From positions 596,958 through 660,957 of the forward strand of contig NZ_LVJN01000018.1 of NCBI RefSeq assembly GCF_002109495.1: a DNA stretch of 64,000 nt. Direction: 5' to 3'. The DNA comes from Magnetofaba australis IT-1. GTDB taxonomy: Bacteria; Pseudomonadota; Magnetococcia; Magnetococcales; Magnetococcaceae. Below are positions 26,742 through 34,317 of this stretch, in pieces. The notes under the pieces were generated by a model. It was not told where the DNA came from. It ran no database searches and saw only the letters and a list, made by a program, of their open reading frames with translations. The translations under genes and the position numbers were made by a program. Position 1 is the stretch's first letter. Each line of letters starts with the position of its first letter.

Positions 26742-27062
26742 GAGCGACTCATAGTTTTTCCCCGTGTGCGCAAAACTGAAGCGACATGACTGCGCAAAAC
26801 GGAAAGACGGAGATGGCAATGGCGGGAGCGCGCAATGCGGCTCAGTGTGTCAAATTCAGCCATTTTCGACATTTTCATGGCGTTACGCAATGCGTGGCGA
26901 ACACCAATATTGAACAGATGCGGCTGTCGCGCCCGTGTTGAGCGTGAAACCCAGCGCGCGCAGTAAACAAGGCCGTCGCATTTGCTGCGTTTCGCCGCTG
27001 CGCAGCCGATGGTTTGGCGATCTCCACAGTGCTTGAAGAGAAGCCCCTGTGCGCCTGAGCGC
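26742..27062. other. Spacer between the two Sel1 genes
   Basis: 321 bp with no supported gene or clear hairpin. It should hold the promoter of the downstream Sel1 gene, but no convincing -35/-10 pair was found. Confidence 0.4.
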
Positions 27063-29084
27063 TTATTTTGCGGCAGGGGCGTTTTTGCCGTCGCGTTCGC
27101 GCGCCATGTCCAACGCCTGGCGCACCGCCGAATCCGATAGCTGCGGGACCACCGCGTCATAGTTGGCCTTGGCGGCGGCGTTACCGGCGTCCATACCCAG
27201 CTTGAACCACATCAAGGCGCGCACCTTCTGCTCCAGTGACGCGCCCTCCTCCTCATACAGACGCCGCCCCAGAGCGTTGCGCGCGGCCGCATAGCCGGAC
27301 TCCGCCGCTTTGCGATACCAGGGCAGCGCCTTGGCGGCATCCTGCTCGACGCCGATCCCCTTCTCCAACATGAAGCCCACCGCCGTTTGCGCCGGAGGAT
27401 AACCGCCATTGGCGGCCTTGAGATACCAATCGAACGCAGCCTTGGGGTCGGCGGCGACCCCTTTGCCCCGCAACGCCATGTGCCCCAAATTGAATTGCGC
27501 CAAGGCGTCGCCATGCTCGGCGGCTTGACGGTAATATTTCACCGCCTTGGCGTAATCCTTTCGCACCCCGCGACCATGGGAGTATGCGAAGCCCAAGCTG
27601 TTGCTGGCGCGCGGATCGCCTGCTTCAGATGCCTCTTCAAACAGACGCATGGCGCGCTTCTCATCCTTGGGCGCGCCCTCGCCATCGCGCAGCATCACCG
27701 CCAGATTGTACTTGGCGCGCAGATCCCCCTGCCGCGCCGCGCGTTCATAGGCGCGCACGGCTTTCTGCGGACGTGATTCGCCGTTGATGCCTTTGGCGTA
27801 GAGACCGCCCAGGGCGGCGTCGGCTTCGCTCAACCCCTGCGCCGCAGCCATACGATACCAGCGCGCCGCCTCGCCCGGCTGTTTGGCCACCCCTTCGCCC
27901 TGGGCCAGCAGCGTGGCCAGGTTGTGCTGCGCCTCAGGCAGCCCCTGTCGCGCCGCCTCACGATACCAGCGCGCCGCTTCCTCCAGGTCACGCTCCACCC
28001 CGCGCCCTTCATCCAGCAGTCGCGCCAGCAGATGTTGTGAGAGCATGTGGCCATTTTCCGCCGCGCGCCGCAACCACTCCAGAGCTTGGGTGAGCGCCTC
28101 GCGATCGGGATCCTCTTGGTCCAAGATGGCCAGCGCAGCGCCATATTGCGACAACGGGTCCCCGCCCTGGGCGCCGCGCTCAAACCAAGTCAGGGCGGTA
28201 TGACCGCCCACCGCACGCCCCTCCTCCTGGGCCAATTGGCCGAGACGATAAGTGGCGCGATGATCGCCTTCGGCGGCGGCTTTGATCAGCCACTGTCGCG
28301 CCTCTTTGGCGGCCTCGGGGGAGTCGGCGTCAAAACGTGGATTCTCCAACAGCGCGCCCAACCGCCACATGGCTCCGGCGTGACCGCCCTGGGCCGCAAG
28401 TCGAAACCAATGCGCCGCCTGGCGCAACTGATCCTGCTGTGGCGTGTCGGAGTTCTCCTCCAACAGCCACAGCCCCAACGTATAGGCCGCCTCCATGGAG
28501 CCTGCGGCAAACGCCTTTTGCGCCAACTCGCGGGCGCGTTGCGTATCCCGCGCCACGCCTGCGCCCCAGTAGTGATTCAAAGCCAACCGCAACAAGGCCC
28601 GTGCGGCGTTGCGTGGTGATCGCGCCGCCTTCTCATAGCGCGCCATCGCCGCTTGTGCGCGGCGCTTGCCGCCCCAGCCATACATCTGGAAATCGCCCAC
28701 CGCCAGGCGACTGGCTTCAGACTGAGTCTCCGCCTTGGCGTAACCTGCTCGAGCGCTCTCAATATCCCTGTCGCGTCCGGTAATCTCATCCATCAGCGCC
28801 AGACGTTCGCGGGCTTGCGCGAATCCTTGCTCCGCTGCTTTTTTATACCACTGCCGCGCCGGTTTGCGGCCATCGGGGCCCAGCTCGCCGGACTCATAGG
28901 CAAAGCCCAGTCGGGTCATCGCCTCGATATCGCCGTCTTGCGCCGACTGCTGGAGCATGGCGAGCCATTTGGGCTCGGCGCCGTCGCGATTGTGCGCCCA
29001 ACTCTGCGCGACCACGCCCCACACGCCCAGCAAACACACGACGGCGCAATAGCGCTGCGCGCGACGGGCAGACGCGGTTGTCAT
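27063..29084 (-). CDS. Exported Sel1-repeat protein
   Basis: A 673-residue protein with a signal peptide (RYCAVVCLLGVWGVVAQSWA) and about sixteen Sel1-like repeats, for example AARWYREAARQGLPEAQHNL and AVKYYRQAAEHGDALAQFNL. The last 60 residues are a helical tail. It is probably a periplasmic scaffold like its neighbour, with which it shares repeat type and orientation but not overall length. The start at 29084 precedes the signal peptide; one 36 bp upstream is possible. No strong ribosome-binding site is seen for either. Confidence 0.88.
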   Translation of the reverse strand: MTTASARRAQRYCAVVCLLGVWGVVAQSWAHNRDGAEPKWLAMLQQSAQDGDIEAMTRLGFAYESGELGPDGRKPARQWYKKAAEQGFAQARERLALMDEITGRDRDIESARAGYAKAETQSEASRLAVGDFQMYGWGGKRRAQAAMARYEKAARSPRNAARALLRLALNHYWGAGVARDTQRARELAQKAFAAGSMEAAYTLGLWLLEENSDTPQQDQLRQAAHWFRLAAQGGHAGAMWRLGALLENPRFDADSPEAAKEARQWLIKAAAEGDHRATYRLGQLAQEEGRAVGGHTALTWFERGAQGGDPLSQYGAALAILDQEDPDREALTQALEWLRRAAENGHMLSQHLLARLLDEGRGVERDLEEAARWYREAARQGLPEAQHNLATLLAQGEGVAKQPGEAARWYRMAAAQGLSEADAALGGLYAKGINGESRPQKAVRAYERAARQGDLRAKYNLAVMLRDGEGAPKDEKRAMRLFEEASEAGDPRASNSLGFAYSHGRGVRKDYAKAVKYYRQAAEHGDALAQFNLGHMALRGKGVAADPKAAFDWYLKAANGGYPPAQTAVGFMLEKGIGVEQDAAKALPWYRKAAESGYAAARNALGRRLYEEEGASLEQKVRALMWFKLGMDAGNAAAKANYDAVVPQLSDSAVRQALDMARERDGKNAPAAK

Positions 29085-29222
29085 GAAAGTTGCGCCGTCA
29101 TTTTGTCGAAATCTTGGCATTCCCTCGGCCCAAAGCTGTCAGAAATCAAACATATTCGAGGATTCTTACAGAAAATCCATGCAATACAAGCATGGCATGA
29201 GTGTTGCTTCTATCGAAACAAC

Positions 29223-29439
29223 CAGTCGCGTCAGGCGTCTCCCGCCAGCGCACTGAAGAACAGACGCACCACCCCTTGCCGCTTGCGGCAAGATCGAGAT
29301 TCCCCTGGCTCCCGTGACGATCCGGCCTGACCTGACCGGATGAGCCAGGGGGCGGCGCCTTGGAGCTGCTCCCGACCGAGGTGCCCGCTTTTGGCAGGTC
29401 GGGCCACAGTCTCAACTGTGGACCCGGCCTGCTTTTTTT
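29223..29439 (+). ncRNA. Candidate structured RNA or leader ending in a very strong terminator
   Basis: On the plus strand a chain of stable hairpins is seen. They are CAGT..ACTG (29223-29254), CTTGCC/GGCAAG (29275-29292), and a 10 bp stem CCCCTGGCTC/GAGCCAGGGG (29302-29350) enclosing ATCCGG/CCGGAT. A hairpin CCCGACC...GGTCGGG (29371-29403) comes next. The last one shares bases 29394-29403 with the terminator stem, so the two cannot form together. No protein frame is supported here. It is either a small RNA or an attenuator/leader for the HPt gene 80 bp downstream. It matches no class I can name. Confidence 0.5.
29394..29439 (+). terminator. Strong Rho-independent terminator
   Basis: A 16 bp stem with one bulged A (29394-29403 with 29423-29432, and CCACAG with CTGTGG) is followed by seven T at 29433-29439. 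It ends the candidate RNA and lies before the HPt gene. Confidence 0.85.
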
Positions 29440-29518
29440 ATCGATTCCACTTTGCTTTGCGATAAAACGCTTCTATCTTGGTTATGAAGCGCCCTTTTGA
29501 CAACTCAGGGGATGCATC

Positions 29519-29854
29519 ATGACCAAGGCCTTGGATTCCGCCGCCATCGACCTGCTACGACAAGAGTTGGGGGAGGATCTCTCGCTGTTTATTGAGACCT
29601 ATCTGCAACTCCTGCCTGGTCGTATTCATGCCATTGAAGAGTCGGTGCGCGCGCGCGACGCCAAACAACTGGGCGCGCAAGCGCATACCCTCAAAAGCAG
29701 CAGCCTGCAGCTGGGCGCGCATGAGCTGGCCCGCTGCGTGATTGAGCTGGAGCGACTCAGCCAACAGGAAGCGTGGGCTGAGATCGATCCCCTGGCGCCA
29801 CGCGTCGTCGCTCTGGCCCATGCAACCCGTGAGGCGCTGGAGAGTATCGCATAA
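29519..29854 (+). CDS. HPt (histidine phosphotransfer) domain protein
   Basis: A 111-residue stand-alone HPt four-helix bundle. Phospho-accepting H56 is in AQAHTLKSSSLQLGAHEL, the conserved HxLKxxS pattern. It would shuttle phosphate between hybrid kinases and receiver domains. There is no kinase or receiver next to it; candidate partners in this window are the REC-SpoIIE protein at 10254 or distant genes. GGGG lies 7 bases before the ATG. It sits 80 bp after a strong terminator, so it either has its own promoter or is controlled by read-through. Confidence 0.92.
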   Translation: MTKALDSAAIDLLRQELGEDLSLFIETYLQLLPGRIHAIEESVRARDAKQLGAQAHTLKSSSLQLGAHELARCVIELERLSQQEAWAEIDPLAPRVVALAHATREALESIA

Positions 29855-29978
29855 GCGAGCGCGCCGCGCCACTTTGCGCCTCCCATGGCTGCGCGCCATG
29901 TCAACGATCCGTTTTCACAACTGGCGAAACATCCCGATTCAAGCTCAGCCCTAGCGCTGCGCAGAGTGTCATAAACCC

Positions 29979-31001
29979 ATGCCGCTTTCTGCACCCCCCA
30001 ACCGCCCCGCCCATCCCGATGCGCCGCCGGACTTTGCCGAGTTCTGGCGCCGAACACTGCGCACAGTGGACGCCACCGATCCCCAAGTCAGCCGCTACCC
30101 CAGCATGGAGGCTGAAGCCCCGTCAGGCGTAATGCTGGATGAGTTGCGTTTCACGTCGCTGGGGGGCGAACAGGTGTGGGGCTACGCATTGATCCACGAC
30201 GATGACGCGCCACGCCCGCTCATCGTGCATGGCCATGGCTATAACGGCGCCTGCCTGATCAAAACACACTGGGCCGAGTCGGGCATCAATGTCATTGGCG
30301 TCGACACTCGCGGCCATGGACGCTCTGACGCGCTACTCAGCTACCCGTTGTCCCGCTGGGGACGCGCCCTGACCGGCATCCACTCGCCGGAGCAGAGCCT
30401 GCTGCGCGGCGCGGTCATGGATCTGGTGCAAGCGCTGCGCGTGGGCGTGGAGTTGGTGGGCGAAGCGCGCATCAGCCGCCGCCTCTTCTATGGGTTCAGC
30501 TACGCCGGCTGGCTGGCGACCATGGCGCAGGGGATCACCAATCGCGCCGATCTGCTGGCGGTGGGCGTGCCCACCTTCGGCTGGCGCGAAGGACGGCGCT
30601 TCTTCTCGTTGCAGGGCTCTGGCGGCGAGGTCAACGCCTACCTGGCGCGCAATCCGGAGGCTGAGGAGGATGTGATGCGCGTACTGGGCTATTTTGATCC
30701 GGTCAACGTGGCCCAGCTGATTCAATCCCCCACCCTCATCGGCTGGGGCCGCCGCGACGCCATCGTGCCGGAACAGACCGTGCGCGCCATCGCCGATCTG
30801 CTGCGCTGCCCCCACGAGCGTTACTCATTCCCCATCAGCCACACCGAGGAGCCGCTGGAGACGCTGTGGGAGATCTTTGACCAACGGGTGCAACGCCTGG
30901 CTCTGGAGGGCGCGCCGCCAGAGTTCGGCGACAAAACGCCGTGCCATCTCATCGCCGAAGACGCCGCCCCTTACAACCCCTTATTCCCCGGCATCGGCTA
31001 A
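29979..31001 (+). CDS. Alpha/beta hydrolase, acetyl-xylan-esterase (AXE1)-like
   Basis: The 340-residue cytosolic hydrolase has an oxyanion stretch VHGHGYNG (84-90), VDTRGHGRS, the nucleophile S174 in GFSYAGW, an Asp in GRRDAIVP and a His in ISHTEEPLE. This is the layout of the AXE1/cephalosporin-deacetylase family, which removes acetyl groups from sugars or related esters. No signal peptide is seen. Its last 21 bp overlap the 3' end of the convergent acyltransferase fusion. The natural substrate is unknown. Confidence 0.82.
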   Translation: MPLSAPPNRPAHPDAPPDFAEFWRRTLRTVDATDPQVSRYPSMEAEAPSGVMLDELRFTSLGGEQVWGYALIHDDDAPRPLIVHGHGYNGACLIKTHWAESGINVIGVDTRGHGRSDALLSYPLSRWGRALTGIHSPEQSLLRGAVMDLVQALRVGVELVGEARISRRLFYGFSYAGWLATMAQGITNRADLLAVGVPTFGWREGRRFFSLQGSGGEVNAYLARNPEAEEDVMRVLGYFDPVNVAQLIQSPTLIGWGRRDAIVPEQTVRAIADLLRCPHERYSFPISHTEEPLETLWEIFDQRVQRLALEGAPPEFGDKTPCHLIAEDAAPYNPLFPGIG

Positions 31002-32957
31002 CGCCCGCGCCTGCCCCACCCACTCCCGGTACTGCTCCCGCAAAGCGTCGACAAAGCCGCCAATCTGCTCGTTATCCAACGGATCCGCCATGCGCTCGGA
31101 GAGCCGGAACGGCGGTTGAATCATCGCCACGGTACGGACTCGGGTTAAGCGTTTGTCAAAGTTGGCCACCACAATGGGGCAGATCAACGGCTCCGGCTGC
31201 AGCCGCGCGGCCAGATGGAAAATGCCTTTGCGGAATGGCAGCGGCGACTCCTCTGTGCTGGTGGTGTTGCCCTCCGGGCAGATGAGTAGATTGCGCCCCT
31301 CCGCCAAAGTCTGCCGCGCGCGCTCATTAAACGCTTCGCGATCCCGCGTGCGACTCGATTCCGTCGCCTCCTCGCCGGTGTCGCCGCCCACGTAGATATA
31401 ATCAAAGCGGTCAAAATAGCGCTGATGCTCATACTCGTTGAGCTCCGAGCGCCGCACCACGCGCAGGGCGTTCTGCCCATAGTGGCGATAGAGAATCATG
31501 GAGGAGACGAAGTGGGTGTCCAGGGTGATCATGAAGCCCGCCGGCAGCTGATTGGCGGTGTCGTTGACCAAGTGGTTCATGATGAAGATGCAGCCAGACT
31601 CTTCAGGCAGATTCTCCCACCCCACAATGCGGTGTCCGACGCTGGAGAAGAGCCGCCCAAAGCCCAGATTGGCGCGTGTGCGAATCACCTCGGCGTCCTG
31701 CCCGGCCGGCGCGCTGGCCACCCCTTCATAGATATCCTGCAAGCCGCGGAAGAACATCAGATCCCGATGGATGCGTCCCATCAGGTCCAAGCAGGTCTCC
31801 GCCAGATTGCGCTCCAGAAAGTCGCCGTCGCGACGCACGTTCTCAAGCACCTGGAAGGCGTCTCCCAAGGTGAGGCGGTTGGCCAGATAGTGCGGAATGC
31901 GACGCAGCGGGGAGTTGACCGCCAACTGCGGCCCCTGCTCGTCAATGAGGCTCTGAATCGCCAGCGACTCCTGATCATAGCGCTGGGCGATCAAGCGCGC
32001 CCGGGTGGTGCGCAGACGCCCGCCAATAACCCACAGCAGCCGCCGCATCACCAACGCGCCCAAGGCTGGATCCTCGCGCATGGCGCGCTCAACCGGCTCA
32101 CGGGGCAGCGCCAGCAGCACCGAACGCTCCAGCGCCACGGCGTCGGCGTCCTGGCGGAACTTCTCCACCAGGGCCGTCCAGCCCAGGGTCTGCCCCGGGC
32201 TGCTGAGGGTCTGATAGGGCACGCGGGTGGAGCCGGTGGTCACCTGCATCGCGTCGGAGCAGGGCCACAACAGTTGAATGCGGCCGTCGGCCAGCAGAAA
32301 GAGTCGATCCGACGCATCGCCCACCCGAAACGCCGCCTGCCCCGCCTCCAACTCCACGCGTTGGCCCATATCCAGCAAACGTTCGCGCAGCGACTCATCC
32401 ATCTCCTCAAAGAATGGGGTATGACGCACCGCATCACGCACTTGGTTCACATCCGCCAACAGCTCCAGCGCTTCGGTTTGCGCAGGCAGTGGCGGCTGAA
32501 TCGGCGCCGACAGCGGCACCAACCGTCCAATGGCCCGCGCCAAGCGCTCTGACGCCGCTCCCGCCACGGCGCACAGAAAGCCCGTCGCCTGCTGCGGATA
32601 GGCGGTCAGAAACGCTTCCAACCCCGCCCGCTCAATGCTGATCAGCAAACAGTCGGACTGGCAGCGCGCCGTCTCCATATAGCGATAGGGCGCGCGAAAC
32701 GCCGACCACCCCAACACCGAGCCCTCGGCGTCGGTCACATCCACCAGGAATGGATCCTCCGCGCCATCCAACTGCACCAGATGCTGCACGGCGCCGGAGA
32801 CCAGCACAAAAATCCGCCGCGCTTCGTCGTGCTGTCGCAGGATAAAGCGCCCCGCGCTCATGCTCACGCCGCGCACGTGCGGCTCCAACTCAGACAACTG
32901 TTCCCAGGATAGATCGACAAACAGCGCAGAACGCGCCAAGGTCTCCAACAGCCCCAC
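30981..32957 (-). CDS. Two cyclic-nucleotide-binding domains fused to a PlsC-like acyltransferase
   Basis: The 658-residue protein has CNB domain 1 (about 10-130: FILRQHDEARRIFVLVSGAV) and CNB domain 2 (about 175-300: AFRVGDASDRLFLLADGRI). A glycerolipid acyltransferase domain follows (about 430-640), with IFIMNHLVND and LLICPEGNTTS, versions of the NHx4D and PEGTRS blocks. The spacing in the first block is H-x3-D rather than H-x4-D, so the active site is variant. It would be a phospholipid or lysolipid acyltransferase gated by a cyclic nucleotide or similar ligand (inference). The GTG at 32957 has GGAGG 7 bases upstream. Confidence 0.8.
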   Translation of the reverse strand: MGLLETLARSALFVDLSWEQLSELEPHVRGVSMSAGRFILRQHDEARRIFVLVSGAVQHLVQLDGAEDPFLVDVTDAEGSVLGWSAFRAPYRYMETARCQSDCLLISIERAGLEAFLTAYPQQATGFLCAVAGAASERLARAIGRLVPLSAPIQPPLPAQTEALELLADVNQVRDAVRHTPFFEEMDESLRERLLDMGQRVELEAGQAAFRVGDASDRLFLLADGRIQLLWPCSDAMQVTTGSTRVPYQTLSSPGQTLGWTALVEKFRQDADAVALERSVLLALPREPVERAMREDPALGALVMRRLLWVIGGRLRTTRARLIAQRYDQESLAIQSLIDEQGPQLAVNSPLRRIPHYLANRLTLGDAFQVLENVRRDGDFLERNLAETCLDLMGRIHRDLMFFRGLQDIYEGVASAPAGQDAEVIRTRANLGFGRLFSSVGHRIVGWENLPEESGCIFIMNHLVNDTANQLPAGFMITLDTHFVSSMILYRHYGQNALRVVRRSELNEYEHQRYFDRFDYIYVGGDTGEEATESSRTRDREAFNERARQTLAEGRNLLICPEGNTTSTEESPLPFRKGIFHLAARLQPEPLICPIVVANFDKRLTRVRTVAMIQPPFRLSERMADPLDNEQIGGFVDALREQYREWVGQARALADAGE

Positions 32958-33028
32958 GCAAAATCCTCCACAACACAGGCCGCAGCCTGTTACGACGCCT
33001 TTGCGACGCCCACGACAGTCCTATCTTG

Positions 33029-34039
33029 CTACTCGATTTCAAACTGCTCCTTGCGGAACACAGGCCGCTGTCCGGCTTTGATCTCAGCATCCGAAGCGCG
33101 CAGGGTGGAGTCCTCACAGCAGAGCGGGTCCTCGCCATCGAGCTTGGGATAGATGCCTGCGCCCTGCTCATAGTAGTAACGCAGCAACCCATGACCATCT
33201 TTTTGCGCTTGCTCCAACGCTTGCATGGCGCGGCCCATCAACTCTTCCGGAGCGGTCACCTGCTGCCGACACGCCGCCAACCCCATGGCCAATTGCGGCG
33301 GAGCGATCTCATCGCTGGTTTCGGAGTTTTGCGTCATCAGTTGTTGCGCATCCCGCAACGACTCAGCCCGCTGGAGACCTTGACGAATATTGTTATGTGT
33401 CAACATCACGCCAAACAGCCCATCGCCCAACCAGGCGACAGCGTCCCCTTTCTGAAAGGAGAGATGGCGGCGAATACGCGCCACACATGTCAACTCCACA
33501 TCCGCCACGCGACCATCAGCGCTGCGCGCCGCCAACTCCGCATACCCCTCCATGCGCGCCAGCAGCAAACAGAAGGGATCGCCAATGATGGTTTTGCGCT
33601 GGATGCCCGTATCCAATAAATCATCGAAGAAATCGGCGTTCCACACGCCCAGGGTCGCATCCAGATTGCGCGCGCGCATGTGCTCAACGCCCTGCGCCCA
33701 GGAGGAGCCGCTTAAACGGGTCAACTCCAGTTGAGTGGCCAGACCCAACCCCACCACGTCGCCATCCTGCAACGGCGTCGGCCCCAGAATCACCGTCCCA
33801 TTGATGCGCACGCCATTGGCCGAACCCAAATCTTCAGCCACAACCTCACCAAGCTCAGTAACACTGACGGAAAGATGGCGCCGGGAGGTCGCCTCATCCT
33901 TGAGCACCCAATCGTTTTCCACACCACGACCAATCAAGGTGGCGCCCACTTTCAAAGGCAACGCCATCCAGCGCGCAACACCTGAGCGATCCACCAACCC
34001 CCAATCGCTCAGATCTTGTTCATCTTGCGACTCAGACAC
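33029..34039 (-). CDS. FHA domain protein with degenerate GGDEF domain
   Basis: The product is about 336 residues. The N-terminal FHA domain (GATLIGRGVENDWVLKD; TSRRHLSV; DLGSANGVRINGT) binds phospho-threonine peptides. The following domain has GGDEF-family layout (DPFCLLLARMEGYAEL; DAVAWLGDGLFGVMLTH), but LGDGLF stands where GGDEF should be, so cyclase activity is not expected. The GTG at 34039 has GAGGGGA ahead; a GTG at 34054 is the alternative. It is divergent from the cytochrome c-PEGA gene and 71 bp upstream of the CNB-acyltransferase on the same strand, so they may share a transcript. Confidence 0.78.
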   Translation of the reverse strand: MSESQDEQDLSDWGLVDRSGVARWMALPLKVGATLIGRGVENDWVLKDEATSRRHLSVSVTELGEVVAEDLGSANGVRINGTVILGPTPLQDGDVVGLGLATQLELTRLSGSSWAQGVEHMRARNLDATLGVWNADFFDDLLDTGIQRKTIIGDPFCLLLARMEGYAELAARSADGRVADVELTCVARIRRHLSFQKGDAVAWLGDGLFGVMLTHNNIRQGLQRAESLRDAQQLMTQNSETSDEIAPPQLAMGLAACRQQVTAPEELMGRAMQALEQAQKDGHGLLRYYYEQGAGIYPKLDGEDPLCCEDSTLRASDAEIKAGQRPVFRKEQFEIE

Positions 34040-34186
34040 CAGCTTTCCCCTCACGCATGGTTTGTCATCGCGTTCCGAGGCTGCCTACTCAAAGTCTGCA
34101 TGACGCGAATCCATCCCACACTCAAACAGCGCACAATGTCGCCCGAAACAGACTCCGACGAAACCAGCAATTGTGATACCTATCAA

Positions 34187-34254
34187 GAGCGATTATAATT
34201 CAGCCCGGTGGACCGTGTGAATGTCCAATTTTTCTGAATTGTTATATATCGCTC
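34187..34254. repeat. Imperfect inverted repeat between divergent genes
   Basis: GAGCGATTATAATTCAG (34187-34203) is mirrored by CTGAATTGTTATATATCGCTC (34234-34254), apart from four extra bases in the second arm. The 30 bp loop is GC-richer. It may be a cruciform, a regulatory hairpin or the ends of a lost small element. Confidence 0.5.
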
Positions 34255-34317
34255 TCAAATCTTGACCGTTGCGCCGACGCGCGCCTGGGCATTTCGTACG
34301 CTATCGGCCTGAATCGT

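Noticed and set aside
29296-29350. SRP RNA (minus strand reads GGTCAGGTCAGGCCGGATC)
   Set aside because: The GGAA-tetraloop and AGCAG part of domain IV are missing; the similarity is limited to GGTCAGG.
29223-29439. 6S RNA
   Set aside because: CCCCTGGCTC resembles part of E. coli 6S, but there is no closing stem with a central bubble, and a strong intrinsic terminator ends the element.
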